A DNA stretch of 64,000 bases from Pseudomonas fluorescens (GTDB taxonomy: Bacteria > Pseudomonadota > Gammaproteobacteria > Pseudomonadales > Pseudomonadaceae): positions 1 to 64,000 of the forward strand of contig NZ_LVEJ01000026.1 in the NCBI RefSeq assembly GCF_001648775.1. The letters are read 5' to 3'. Below are positions 33,983 through 42,357 of this stretch, in pieces (positions within the stretch are counted from its first letter, which is position 1; every line of letters starts with the position of its first letter). Below the pieces are notes generated by a model. That model was not told where the DNA came from and did no database searches. It saw nothing but the letters and a program-made list of their open reading frames with translations. The translations under genes were made by a program, and so were the position numbers.

Positions 33983-35194
33983 TCAGGCTGCAGGTGCCTT
34001 CGCCTCCTTGAGCAACTGCTGAATCATCTGCTCCTGCGCTTCGTAACGACCTTCGCCGAAGTGGCTGTAACGCACCTGCCCCTTGGCGTCGATCAGGTAA
34101 TGCGCCGGCCAGTACTGATTGTCGAAGTGGCGCCAGATCGCGTAGTTGTTGTCGATGGCCACCGGGTAGGTAATGCCGAGCTTTTGCACCTGATCCCTGA
34201 CGTTGTCGATGATCCGCTCGTAGCCGTATTCCGGGGTATGCACGCCGATCACCACCAAGCCGTCCTTCTGGTATTTCTGCGCCCAGTCTTTGACGTACGG
34301 CAGCGTGTGCTGGCAGTTGATGCAGTCGTAGGTCCAGAAATCCACCAGCACCACTTTGCCACGCAGGGATTCGGCGCTCAGCTCGGGGGAGTTCAGCCAT
34401 TGCACGGCGCCGGACAACGACGGCATCGCGCCGTGGCCTTGCTCCGGCATCGTATCGGCGCGGACTTTGTTGACGAAGTAGTCGACGACTTTCGGCATGT
34501 TTTCCAGCACGCTTTTCTCGACGCTGGCGACGCCTTCGGAAGAAGTGCCAGCGAGCAGCGTCTTGTCGGCGCCAGTGGAGATCACTGCTGCGGCCGCGAG
34601 CACCGCCACACCAGCGCCGCGCCGAAACCAACCGGTGAACGGAATCGATGGTTTCAGCCGATTGACCAGCCCACGCCCGGCGAAAACCAAGGCCCCCAAC
34701 GACAACGCACTGCCGGCGCCGTACGCCAGGAGCAGCAAACTGGTGTGAGCATTGGCGCCTTGCAGCATCGCCCCGGTCAGAATCACGCCGAGGATCGGCC
34801 CGGCACACGGTGCCCACAACAGGCCAGTGGCGACACCGAGCATGATCGAGCCCATTGGCCCGGCGCTTTTACGCGTGCTTGCATCGAGGCGATTGCCGAG
34901 CAGTACCAACGGCCGGGTCAGCCAGTCACCGACACGCGCGGAAATCAGCGACAGCGCGAACAACACCATCACCACCAGCGCAATGTGCCGGCCACTGTTG
35001 CTGGCCTGAATCACCCATTCGCTGCTGACCACGGCCAGGCTGGAAATCAGCGCGAACGTCAGCGCCATGCCACCAAGGGTCAGCAGGATCGACGAGCGCT
35101 GGCGGTTGGCGCCGGCGAACAGGAACGGCACCACCGGCAAAATACACGGGCTGAGAACGGTCAACAGACCGCCGAGGAATGCGATTAAGTACAT
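33983..35194 (-). CDS. dipZ: DipZ-type thiol:disulfide interchange protein (CcdA-TlpA/thioredoxin fusion)
   Basis: A 403-residue membrane protein. A CcdA/DsbD-beta-like transmembrane part (about residues 1-215) carries the redox cysteines in LSPCILPVVP and LLWAPCAGPILG. A periplasmic thioredoxin-like domain follows, with a CINC active site (WTYDCINCQHTLPY) and a PVAIDNNYAIWRHF segment. It moves reducing power from the cytoplasm to periplasmic thiols or methionine repair. It is the third gene of a presumed operon after DUF2790 and the 84-residue repeat protein, divergent from a two-component system, an arrangement resembling the thiol/copper-stress PA2478-PA2480 region of P. aeruginosa as I recall it. 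Confidence 0.92.
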   Translation of the reverse strand: MYLIAFLGGLLTVLSPCILPVVPFLFAGANRQRSSILLTLGGMALTFALISSLAVVSSEWVIQASNSGRHIALVVMVLFALSLISARVGDWLTRPLVLLGNRLDASTRKSAGPMGSIMLGVATGLLWAPCAGPILGVILTGAMLQGANAHTSLLLLAYGAGSALSLGALVFAGRGLVNRLKPSIPFTGWFRRGAGVAVLAAAAVISTGADKTLLAGTSSEGVASVEKSVLENMPKVVDYFVNKVRADTMPEQGHGAMPSLSGAVQWLNSPELSAESLRGKVVLVDFWTYDCINCQHTLPYVKDWAQKYQKDGLVVIGVHTPEYGYERIIDNVRDQVQKLGITYPVAIDNNYAIWRHFDNQYWPAHYLIDAKGQVRYSHFGEGRYEAQEQMIQQLLKEAKAPAA

Positions 35195-35219
35195 GATGGG
35201 TCACCCTGAAAATAGTGGG

Positions 35220-35253
35220 CCCTGTGGCGAAGGGCTTATCCCGCACCACAGGG
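35220..35253. repeat. REP-like palindrome of a second type
   Basis: CCCTGTGG (35220-35227) and CCACAGGG (35246-35253) flank gaagggcttatccc. This is the CTGTGGCGA...-type palindrome also common in fluorescent pseudomonads, different from the GTGGGAGCGAGC doublets. It lies in the 73-base gap between the small repeat protein and dipZ and could modulate their relative expression. Confidence 0.6.
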
Positions 35254-35267
35254 TTATTTACCGAAAC

Positions 35268-35522
35268 TCAGGCGCTCTGGCTGTCCAGCCACTGGCTCTG
35301 CGGCGTGCGGCTGGCGCCGTTCTCGGCAAACATCTGGCCTTGTGGTGTGCGACTGGCGCCGTCGGCGGCGATCAAGCCGTCAGTCCCCGATTGGGCTACC
35401 GGCGTCAGTTGAAAGCAGTTGCCGCTGTGGCAGCTATGCTGTTCAACCGCGGCGTTGGCGTGGGCGGCGACGCCGGCCAGGGAGAAGGCGATGGCGGTCA
35501 AAAAACGTGAGACGTTGTGCAT
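35268..35522 (-). CDS. Small secreted repeat protein with CHSGNC motif
   Basis: An 84-residue protein with a signal peptide (about residues 1-24, FLTAIAFSLAGVAAHANA), two cysteines in CHSGNC (C31 and C36), and two imperfect 14-residue C-terminal repeats of the form A-(A/E)-(D/N)-GASRTPQ-(G/S)-Q. A GAGGAG ribosome binding site precedes the ATG. It resembles small periplasmic repeat proteins common in Pseudomonas, some annotated as phage infection protein. It lies between DUF2790 and dipZ in one presumed operon. The cysteines make it a possible client of DipZ or of the MNIO enzyme at 39030, but that is conjecture. Confidence 0.75.
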   Translation of the reverse strand: MHNVSRFLTAIAFSLAGVAAHANAAVEQHSCHSGNCFQLTPVAQSGTDGLIAADGASRTPQGQMFAENGASRTPQSQWLDSQSA

Positions 35523-35551
35523 GATGTTTCTCCTCAGGATGGGTAAATGAC

Positions 35552-35815
35552 TCAGTTGTCGTTGTTGCAGCCGTCAGCGAACTTGCGGTAATCCAGCACC
35601 TGAGTGGCGCCGGTCGAATCGAGGTAAGTCATGCGTGCATCGACGATGCCGCAGACCACCGAGTTGTCCTGTTTCAGCGAGATCACTTTGTGGATATCCA
35701 GGTGAGTGCCGTAGGTGTAGGTTTGCGGGGTCACCACGGCTTCGGCGCGGGCCGACAGGGTGCAAACGTTCAACGCGGCAAACAGGCAGGTGGCAATGGT
35801 GGTTTTGCTGATCAT
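35552..35815 (-). CDS. DUF2790 exported protein
   Basis: An 87-residue protein with a signal peptide (MISKTTIATCLFAALNVCTLSARA) and the DUF2790 core YGTHLDIHKVISL, CGIVDARMTYLDS and LDYRKFADGC, with two mature cysteines. The family is confined largely to Pseudomonas and has no assigned reaction. Several members respond to copper or envelope stress in the literature as I remember it. GAGGAC lies before the ATG. It is the first gene after the divergent promoter shared with the two-component system. Confidence 0.9.
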   Translation of the reverse strand: MISKTTIATCLFAALNVCTLSARAEAVVTPQTYTYGTHLDIHKVISLKQDNSVVCGIVDARMTYLDSTGATQVLDYRKFADGCNNDN

Positions 35816-35938
35816 GATGGTGTCCTCAAGGCTGCAATGGGTTTGGGCCGAGGCGATCGGTGTGGGCCTCGATGAAACCTATTTGAAGCTCGCGAGGTAT
35901 CGCGGATGTGTCGGGAAACAGCGCGGATAAATCGTTAC

Positions 35939-35976
35939 GTATCCCTGCCGGCCGGGGATACACAGCGATACAAAAC
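35939..35976. promoter_or_regulatory. Operator copy 1: GTATC-N13-GATACA-N4-GATACA
   Basis: GTATC at 35939, then GATACACAGC (35957) directly followed by GATACAAAAC (35967), a 10-base direct repeat as expected for OmpR-family binding, plus an upstream inverted half-site at N13. It is placed 124 bases before the DUF2790 start. The same architecture occurs at 36006 and 39957. Confidence 0.75.
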
Positions 35977-36005
35977 CCGGGAAACATTGCGTTTTTGCGT
36001 CCCCG

Positions 36006-36044
36006 TGTATCCGTCGACACGGCAGATACACTGCAATACAAAGG
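36006..36044. promoter_or_regulatory. Operator copy 2: TGTATC-N13-GATACA-N4-AATACA
   Basis: TGTATC at 36006, then GATACACTGC (36025) followed by AATACAAAGG (36035). It is identical in spacing to copy 1 and lies 68 bases before the response regulator start, suggesting autoregulation of the two-component operon. Confidence 0.72.
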
Positions 36045-36111
36045 CAGGCAGGCGGGCCGCTGAAGGCTCGATAGACTGCACGGCATTCCCCTTTGCTAGA
36101 GGTTTGAACCG

Positions 36112-36852
36112 ATGGACCATGTCGATCACATTCTCATCGTCGATGACGACCGCGAGATCCGTGAACTGGTAGGCAATTACCTGAAGAAAAACGGCCTGCG
36201 CACCACCGTGGTCGCCGATGGCCGGCAAATGCGCAGCTTTCTCGACGCCAACACGGTCGACCTGATCGTGCTCGACATCATGATGCCCGGCGACGATGGC
36301 CTGCAGCTGTGCCGCGAACTGCGCGTAGGCAAACACAAGGCCACGCCAGTGCTGATGCTGACCGCGCGCAACGATGAAACCGATCGCATCATTGGTCTGG
36401 AAATGGGCGCGGACGATTACCTGACCAAACCCTTCGCCGCCCGCGAGCTGCTCGCACGGATCAACGCCGTGTTGCGTCGCACGCGGATGCTGCCGCCCAA
36501 TCTGGTGGTCACCGAAGCCGGCCGGTTGTTGGCTTTCGGTCGCTGGCAACTCGACACCTCGGCCCGCCACTTGCTCGACAAGGACGGCACCATGGTCGCC
36601 CTCAGCGGCGCCGAATACCGTTTGCTACGGGTATTTCTCGATCATCCGCAGCGGGTGCTCAGCCGCGACCAACTGCTCAACCTGACGCAGGGCCGTGACG
36701 CCGATCTGTTCGACCGCTCGATCGATTTGCTGGTCAGCCGTCTGCGCCAGCGCTTGCTGGATGACGCGCGCGAGCCGGCCTACATCAAGACCGTGCGCAG
36801 CGAAGGCTATGTGTTCTCGCTACCGGTCGAAATCCTCGGTGCGCCGGCATGA
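36112..36852 (+). CDS. OmpR-family response regulator
   Basis: A 246-residue two-component regulator. The receiver domain (1-120) has the acidic pocket DDD at 11-13, the phospho-acceptor D55 (VLDIMMPGDDG) and the conserved Lys in DDYLTKPF. The winged-helix DNA-binding domain spans about 140-240 (LSGAEYRLLRVFLDHPQRVL, RQRLLDDAREPAYIKTVRSE). It overlaps the kinase gene by four bases (ATGA). The arrangement next to dipZ recalls PA2479/DsbR of P. aeruginosa, a copper- and thiol-responsive regulator. The GATACA direct repeats nearby are the obvious candidate binding sites. Confidence 0.95.
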   Translation: MDHVDHILIVDDDREIRELVGNYLKKNGLRTTVVADGRQMRSFLDANTVDLIVLDIMMPGDDGLQLCRELRVGKHKATPVLMLTARNDETDRIIGLEMGADDYLTKPFAARELLARINAVLRRTRMLPPNLVVTEAGRLLAFGRWQLDTSARHLLDKDGTMVALSGAEYRLLRVFLDHPQRVLSRDQLLNLTQGRDADLFDRSIDLLVSRLRQRLLDDAREPAYIKTVRSEGYVFSLPVEILGAPA

Positions 36853-38156
36853 GCCGCAGCCTGCATTGGCCACGCACCCTCGCCTCGCGCCTGTCGCTGA
36901 TCTTTCTGATCGGGCTGATTCTGGCCCAGGCGTTGTCGTTCGGTGCGCAGTATTACGAGCGTTACCAAAGCGCGAAAAACACCATGCTCGGCAATCTCGA
37001 AACCGACGTGTCGACCTCGATTGCGATCCTCGACCGCTTGCCCGCCGAGGAGCGCCCGGCCTGGCTGCAACGTCTGGCGCGGGCCAACTACGGCTATCTG
37101 CTGAGCGAAGGTGAACCTGGGGTGCCGATCAAGGCCGGCGATGTGCCGATTGCCGTGACTTCGATCACCGATGCGCTCGGCGAAAACTATCCGCTGACTT
37201 TCACCGACATTCCCGGCGCGCAAAAACATTTTCAGGGACATTTGCATCTCGGCGACGGCAGCCCGGTGACCATCGATGTGCGCCCGTCGATGGTGCCGCT
37301 GTCACCGTGGTTGCCGGCGGTGTTGCTGGGGCAACTGGCACTGATGATCGCCTGCACCTGGCTGGCGGTGCGCATCGCCATCCGCCCGCTCACCCGCCTC
37401 GCCAACGCCGTGGAAACCCTCGACCCCAATGCGCACCCTATCCAGCTCGATGAAAAAGGCCCGAGCGAAGTGGTCTACGCCGCGCGCGCCTTCAACGCGA
37501 TGCAGGCACGTATCGCTGCTTACCTGAAAGAACGCATGCAACTGCTCGCCGCCATTTCCCATGACCTGCAAACGCCGATCACGCGGATGAAACTGCGCGC
37601 CGAATTCATGGACGACTCGGCGGAAAAGGACAAGCTGTGGAACGACCTCGGCGAGATGGAACACCTGGTGCGCGAAGGCGTTGCCTACGCCCGCAGCATC
37701 CACGGTTCGACCGAAGAAAGTCGGCGCACCAACATGGATTCGTTTCTCGAAAGCCTGGTGTTCGACTATCAGGACATGGGCAAGGACGTGCAACTTGTGG
37801 GCAAAAGCGAGGTGGTCATCGACACCCGTCCGCATGCCTTGCGTCGCGTGCTGGTCAACCTCACCGACAACGCGCTGAAGTTTGCCGGCGCCGCCGAAGT
37901 GTGGGTGGAAGCGAACAAGGGCAACCTGTCGCTGACCGTCATGGATCGCGGCCCGGGCATCGCCGAGGCTGAACTGACGCAGGTGCTGGAGCCGTTTTAC
38001 CGGGTGGAAAACTCACGTAATCGCGAGACCGGTGGCACCGGCCTCGGCTTGGCCATCGCCCAACAATTGGCGATGGCGCTGGGCGGCTCGCTGACCCTGA
38101 GGAACCGCGAGGGCGGCGGGCTCTGCGCTGAACTCAAATTGCCCCTGCACGCCTGA
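36849..38156 (+). CDS. Sensor histidine kinase
   Basis: A 435-residue membrane kinase. TM1 is at about residues 13-33 and TM2 at about 153-175, with a periplasmic sensor of about 120 residues between. This is followed by HAMP, a dimerisation domain with the phospho-acceptor H238 (AAISHDLQTPITRMK), and an ATPase domain with NLTDNALKFA, DRGPGI and GTGLGLAIA. The periplasmic part has no cysteine but several Met and His residues (for example HFQGHLHLG), so a cysteine-based sensor is not obvious. It is the partner of the preceding response regulator. Resemblance to PA2480/DsbS rests on gene order and remains tentative. Confidence 0.95.
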   Translation: MSRSLHWPRTLASRLSLIFLIGLILAQALSFGAQYYERYQSAKNTMLGNLETDVSTSIAILDRLPAEERPAWLQRLARANYGYLLSEGEPGVPIKAGDVPIAVTSITDALGENYPLTFTDIPGAQKHFQGHLHLGDGSPVTIDVRPSMVPLSPWLPAVLLGQLALMIACTWLAVRIAIRPLTRLANAVETLDPNAHPIQLDEKGPSEVVYAARAFNAMQARIAAYLKERMQLLAAISHDLQTPITRMKLRAEFMDDSAEKDKLWNDLGEMEHLVREGVAYARSIHGSTEESRRTNMDSFLESLVFDYQDMGKDVQLVGKSEVVIDTRPHALRRVLVNLTDNALKFAGAAEVWVEANKGNLSLTVMDRGPGIAEAELTQVLEPFYRVENSRNRETGGTGLGLAIAQQLAMALGGSLTLRNREGGGLCAELKLPLHA

Positions 38157-38165
38157 ACGCTGTGA

Positions 38166-38270
38166 AAAAACCTGTGGGAGCGAGCTTGCTCGCGAAGGCG
38201 TCGTGTCAGTTGAACCTTTGGCTGACTGACACACCGCTTTCGCGAGCAGGCTCGCTCCCACAAGGTTTTT
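38166..38270. repeat. REP doublet extended by A/T tails
   Basis: An inverted REP pair flanked by AAAAAACC and GGTTTTT, so the whole can fold into one long hairpin with a T-tail. It lies between the convergent kinase and DUF2063 genes and may terminate transcription from both. Confidence 0.93.
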
Positions 38271-38284
38271 ATAATTCCTGACGT

Positions 38285-39037
38285 TCAGGGTTCCAGGCCA
38301 ACTACGCCGTCTTCGTGCATTTGCTGCAACAACGCCAACCCACTGTCCATGAATGCTGCGGAGCCAGACTGACCGGCCTCGCTCGCCAGCGCTTGCAGAT
38401 GCTCGCGCCCGCTCAACGAGGGCAACTCGCCGATGCGCTGCAACAACCGCCAGGCCAACGGGCTCAATTCAGCAAACCTGACGCTGAAATCCACCGAACG
38501 CCGCACCAGCAACAGCGTCGGTTGCGCTGGCGGCTCGGCAGGTTGCCGGTCCGGCGACAGCAACTGCACCGGCCACACATACGCCAGCGGCCACGCCAGT
38601 GCCGACACCTGCAAGGGTCGATCCAGCAAGAAGGCCGGATCACTCGACGGCAAGGGCTCGGCAGCGGATTGCTGCAGCACCATCTCTACCCATTCGTAAT
38701 GCGCCAGTTCCAGCAGAAACGCCGGCCAGTCACCGTCATTCAAAACCGCAGGTGCGGCGGCGAGAAACCCGACAAACTCTTCAGCGATCTTGCCAAACCT
38801 GGGTGTTTGCGCGCGGTAATCACGTAGAAAACTGCGCAGCAATGTACGCCAGCGAGCATCGCCAATGATCCCGACCAACACCGGAAAGGTCGGGCTCAAC
38901 AACGCCGAAACGTTATTGAACACCAGGTCCCGATAGACGTTGACCCGTGCGGCGTTCATGTCGGCTGGCAGAGGCTGATTGTCGGGATCGCGTAAATACG
39001 CGGTCAGCGCGTGCTGTTGCAACTGCAGATTATCCAC
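38285..39037 (-). CDS. DUF2063 protein, partner of MNIO enzymes (BufC-like)
   Basis: A 250-residue protein with the DUF2063 (putative DNA-binding domain, PF09836) N terminus: [32 protein letters not shown] and a C-terminal helical half. In RiPP clusters such proteins deliver the precursor peptide to the DUF692 oxidase and are not thought to bind DNA. The start is a GTG at 39037 with a strong AGGAGGTG, overlapping the MNIO gene by eight bases, so the two are translationally coupled. No precursor gene follows. Confidence 0.88.
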   Translation of the reverse strand: MDNLQLQQHALTAYLRDPDNQPLPADMNAARVNVYRDLVFNNVSALLSPTFPVLVGIIGDARWRTLLRSFLRDYRAQTPRFGKIAEEFVGFLAAAPAVLNDGDWPAFLLELAHYEWVEMVLQQSAAEPLPSSDPAFLLDRPLQVSALAWPLAYVWPVQLLSPDRQPAEPPAQPTLLLVRRSVDFSVRFAELSPLAWRLLQRIGELPSLSGREHLQALASEAGQSGSAAFMDSGLALLQQMHEDGVVGLEP

Positions 39038-39869
39038 GGCGCACCTCCTGACTTTGCAGTTGGCGAAGGGTCTGCAACTCGGCGACCAGTTCGCAAAACG
39101 CCGGAAAGTTGAAGTCCCGTTCCAGCAAGGTCGGTTGCGCGCCGAATCGAGCAAAAGCGTCAGCCAACAGCGACCAGACCACGGGTTTAACCGAGGCGCC
39201 GTGGGTGTCGATCTTTAACGTGTCCGACTCATCAAAATGCCCGGCCACGTGCATGCCGACCACCCTGCCCGGCTCGATCCCGGCCAGGAACTGATGAGGA
39301 TCGAAACCGTGGTTGATCGAATTGACGTAGACGTTATTCACGTCCAACAGCAAATCGCAGTCAGCCTCGCGCAGCACCGCGTTGGTAAACGTCACCTCGT
39401 CCATGTCCTGCCGTGGCGCGGCATAGTAAGAAACGTTTTCCACTGCCAGACGCCGCCCGAGAATGTCCTGAGAGTGGCGGATCCGCGCGGCGACGTGGCG
39501 CACCGCCTCCTCGGTGAAGGGCAACGGCAGCAGATCATAGAGATGGCCGTCGTCGCTGCAGTAGCTCAGGTGTTCGCTGTACAACGGCACCTGGTGATGG
39601 TCGAGAAAGCCACGCACTTCCTGAAGAAAACCGACGTCGAGCGGCGCCGAACCGCCAAGCGAAAGTGACAAGCCGTGACAGGTCAGCGGATAACGCTCGG
39701 CCAGTTCGCGTAACGCCGCACCGTGGGCGCCGCCGACGCCGATCCAGTTTTCCGGGGCGACTTCGAGAAAGTCGAAATCGCCTGTGCGGGCGGCTTGCAG
39801 GTCTTTGAGCAATCCACGGCGCAGGCCGAGCCCGACGCTGGGTTGCAGTGATGAGACAGGCGTTTGCAT
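39030..39869 (-). CDS. DUF692 multinuclear non-heme iron oxidase (MNIO, BufB-like)
   Basis: A 279-residue TIM-barrel enzyme of the MbnB/TglH/BufB family, which oxidatively modifies cysteines of RiPP precursors using two or three irons. Family landmarks include [40 protein letters not shown] and the metal-site motif [10 protein letters not shown] with DTHGASV. The ATG at 39869 has GAGGT eight bases upstream. It is coupled to the DUF2063 gene. A GATACA operator like those near the two-component system lies 88-126 bases upstream. Its precursor peptide is not adjacent. Confidence 0.92.
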   Translation of the reverse strand: MQTPVSSLQPSVGLGLRRGLLKDLQAARTGDFDFLEVAPENWIGVGGAHGAALRELAERYPLTCHGLSLSLGGSAPLDVGFLQEVRGFLDHHQVPLYSEHLSYCSDDGHLYDLLPLPFTEEAVRHVAARIRHSQDILGRRLAVENVSYYAAPRQDMDEVTFTNAVLREADCDLLLDVNNVYVNSINHGFDPHQFLAGIEPGRVVGMHVAGHFDESDTLKIDTHGASVKPVVWSLLADAFARFGAQPTLLERDFNFPAFCELVAELQTLRQLQSQEVRRG

Positions 39870-40202
39870 GGCGGTGTACCTCAGCGATGGTTTTCTCCAG
39901 TTGAACCGCCGGCTGTATCGCGCCTGTGTGCACTTGACCGGGCATTTGCCGCCCTGTGTATCCGCCAACCAGCGCGATACACAGTGATACACACGCCTGT
40001 CTGCACCACAGATCAGTCGTAGAAATGAGCCTGCAATTGCCCGGTGTCGCCCGGAAAAAGCCGGCTAGACTGATTTATTACCCAGTCGAGGGGGACGCAG
40101 GACGTTTGCGGTGCCCTGCCTACTTCCGCGACCACCGCCCGGTGGCGCACGCCTCGACCTTCGACGCCGCCGGACTGTGATCCTGTTTCAGGAGCACACG
40201 TG
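39870..40202. other. Divergent promoter region, MNIO operon / methyltransferase
   Basis: A 333-base gap. It contains the third GATACA operator (39957-39995) and an extra TGTATC half-site at 39914. I looked on the minus strand for a cysteine-containing bufferin-type precursor before the MNIO gene and found none. No gene is supported here. Confidence 0.55.
39957..39995. promoter_or_regulatory. Operator copy 3: TGTATC-N13-GATACA-N4-GATACA
   Basis: TGTATC at 39957, then GATACACAGT (39976) directly followed by GATACACACG (39986). The architecture is identical to the two copies in the two-component/DUF2790 intergenic region. Its orientation relative to the MNIO operon matches that of copy 1 relative to DUF2790. 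Confidence 0.75.
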
Positions 40203-41249
40203 ATGGACGAGGCGAAGCTCAACGAATTCATGGGCAAACTGGTCAACGACATGGGCGGCGCGGCGATGCTGGCCAATGTCATCGTCGGTGAAGAACTCGG
40301 CCTGTACCGGGCGATGGCCGACAGTCAGCCGATCAGCCCCGAAGCCCTCGCGGGCAAAACCAGTTGCAACCCGCGTCTGGTGCGCGAATGGCTCAGCGCA
40401 CACGCCGCTTCAGGCTACATGGAGCACCACGACGGCCAGTTCCATTTGCCAGAGGAACAGGCGCTCGCGCTCGCCGTGGAAGATTCGCCGGTGTACGTCG
40501 CCGGCGGATTGGGCGTGGTGGCGTCGTTTTTCCATGACAAGGACAAACTGGTCAAAGCCATGCGCGGCAACGGCGCCCTGCCCTGGGGCGATCACCATCC
40601 GTGCATGTTCACCGGCACCGAACGCTTCTTTCGCCCCGGCTACAAAGGCCATCTGATTGCCGAATGGTTACCGGCGCTGGACGGTGTGGTGGCCAAGCTT
40701 GAGGATGGCGCCAAGGTCGCCGACGTCGGCTGCGGCCACGGCGCCTCGACGGTGATCATGGCCCAGGCGTTTCCCAACTCGCGTTTCGTCGGTTTCGACT
40801 ACCACGCGCCGTCGACCACCGTCGCCACCCAGCGCGCCGAAGAAGGTGGTGTCAGCAGCCGGGCGAAGTTCTTTCAGGGCACGGCGAAGAGCTACCCCAG
40901 CGATGACTATGACCTGATCTGCTATTTCGACTGCCTGCACGACATGGGCGATCCGGTGGGCGCTGCGCGGCATGCCTACGATTCACTCAAGGATGACGGC
41001 ACGGTGTTGTTGGTCGAACCGTTCGCCAACGACACGCTGGACGACAACATCAACCCGGTCGGGCGCCTGTTCTACGCGGCGTCGACGTTCATTTGCACGC
41101 CGAACTCGCTGTCGCAGGAAGTCGGTCTTGGTCTCGGTGCGCAGGCTGGGGAAATGCGTCTGCGCAAAGTGTTTGCCGAAGCCGGGTTCAAGCAATTCAG
41201 GCGAGCGACGCAGACGCCGTTCAACCTGATTCTGGAGGCGCGCAAGTAA
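40203..41249 (+). CDS. SAM-dependent methyltransferase with N-terminal winged-helix domain
   Basis: A 348-residue methyltransferase of the two-domain type: an N-terminal dimerisation/winged-helix part (about 1-110, ANVIVGEELGLYRAMADSQP) as in Rv2258c-like and O-methyltransferase proteins, then a Rossmann domain with VADVGCGHGASTVIMA and CYFDCLHDMGDPVGAARHAY. The target is unknown. AGGAG lies nine bases before the ATG at 40203, and a GTG immediately before is also possible. It is followed by the sirtuin gene after 66 bases in the same direction. Confidence 0.85.
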   Translation: MDEAKLNEFMGKLVNDMGGAAMLANVIVGEELGLYRAMADSQPISPEALAGKTSCNPRLVREWLSAHAASGYMEHHDGQFHLPEEQALALAVEDSPVYVAGGLGVVASFFHDKDKLVKAMRGNGALPWGDHHPCMFTGTERFFRPGYKGHLIAEWLPALDGVVAKLEDGAKVADVGCGHGASTVIMAQAFPNSRFVGFDYHAPSTTVATQRAEEGGVSSRAKFFQGTAKSYPSDDYDLICYFDCLHDMGDPVGAARHAYDSLKDDGTVLLVEPFANDTLDDNINPVGRLFYAASTFICTPNSLSQEVGLGLGAQAGEMRLRKVFAEAGFKQFRRATQTPFNLILEARK

Positions 41250-41315
41250 TCCCCCAGATGCATAACCTGAGGTTGGTGCTAACCTGCTGGCACTGTTCAC
41301 TTCGGAGCGCTGACC

Positions 41316-42158
41316 ATGCTCGACAGCCCGACCCAGGAACACCTCGACACGCTGCAACAGGCGATGGCCGACGGCGATTTTCTGGTGCTGACCGGCGCCG
41401 GCATCAGCACCCCGTCGGGCATCCCCGATTACCGCGACAGCGCCGGTGTGCGCCGTGGGCGCCAGCCGATGATGTATCAGGAATTCCTCGCCGCCCCGGA
41501 ATCGCGCCGCCGTTACTGGGCGCGGGCGATGCTCGGCTGGCCACGCGTACGCCAGGCGCAGCCGAATGCGGCGCACCAAGCGTTAGCCAGTTTGCAGCGC
41601 GATGCGCGGATCAGCGCTTTGATCACGCAAAACGTCGATACCCTGCACGACCAGGCCGGCAGTCAGGATGTGATCGAACTGCATGGCAGCCTGCATCGCG
41701 TGCTGTGTCTGGATTGCGGCCAGCGTAGCGAGCGCGATGCGATTCAGCGCCTGATGGAAATGCACAATCCGTATCTGGCTGGCGTCGACGCGGTGCAGGC
41801 GCCGGATGGCGACACCCTGCTCGATCCGGCGTTCGAAGCTCGATTTCAGGTGCCGCACTGCCCGCATTGCGCTGGGGAGCGGATGAAGCCGGACGTGGTG
41901 TTTTTCGGTGAGAACGTCGCGGCGCACACAGCGGCGCGGGCCATGGCGGCGGCAGAAAATGCGGCGGGGATGTTGGTCGTGGGTTCGTCGTTGATGGCGT
42001 ATTCGGCGTTTCGTCTGTGCCGGGTGATGGCTGATCGCGGCAAACCGCTGATCGCCATCAACCTGGGCAAGACTCGGGCGGATGATTTGCTGGATTTGAA
42101 GATTGAAGCGTCTTGCGAACAGGTTTTGCCGTTGTTGGTTCGAGAGCTGGATCGGTAA
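41316..42158 (+). CDS. Sir2-family NAD-dependent protein deacylase
   Basis: A 280-residue sirtuin. The NAD-binding motifs are LTGAGISTPSGIPDYRDS and TQNVDTLHDQAG, the catalytic His is in VIELHGSLHR, and four zinc cysteines occur as CLDC and CPHC with a longer insert between the pairs. VVFFGENV and a GSSLMAYSAF segment complete the fold. It removes acyl groups from lysines of proteins, consuming NAD. The insert makes it a class II/SIRT4-like form. It may be co-transcribed with the preceding methyltransferase. Confidence 0.93.
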   Translation: MLDSPTQEHLDTLQQAMADGDFLVLTGAGISTPSGIPDYRDSAGVRRGRQPMMYQEFLAAPESRRRYWARAMLGWPRVRQAQPNAAHQALASLQRDARISALITQNVDTLHDQAGSQDVIELHGSLHRVLCLDCGQRSERDAIQRLMEMHNPYLAGVDAVQAPDGDTLLDPAFEARFQVPHCPHCAGERMKPDVVFFGENVAAHTAARAMAAAENAAGMLVVGSSLMAYSAFRLCRVMADRGKPLIAINLGKTRADDLLDLKIEASCEQVLPLLVRELDR

Positions 42159-42188
42159 GTTGCTGCACCTTGCGCTCGACTTGAAATC

Positions 42189-42357
42189 CAGCCCCTCACC
42201 CTGGCCCTCTCCCAAGGGAGAGGGGACTGACCGAGTTGTCTGGGCTGAATACTGCGACCTGAAAATGCTGAGTCGAGCTCACAAGCTGAACAACCCCCGA
42301 TCAGCTCCCTTTCCCCCTCGCCCCTGGGGGAGAGGGTTGGGGTGAGGGGTAGGTCTC
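42189..42357. repeat. MITE-like intergenic repeat, copy B
   Basis: It is bounded by CCCCTCACCC and GGGGTGAGGGG and includes the CCCTCTCCCAAGGGAGAGGG hairpin and ggggactgaccgag. Internal cgacctgaaaatgctgagtcg corresponds, in reverse complement, to cgactc...tttcaggtcg in copy A at 6918-7112. It fills the gap between the sirtuin gene and the dhcR-like gene. Confidence 0.6.

Noticed and set aside
39870-40202. Bufferin-type precursor gene upstream of the MNIO gene
   Set aside because: Frames on the minus strand here have no signal peptide plus cysteine pattern; those that are open are shadows or run into the MNIO gene.
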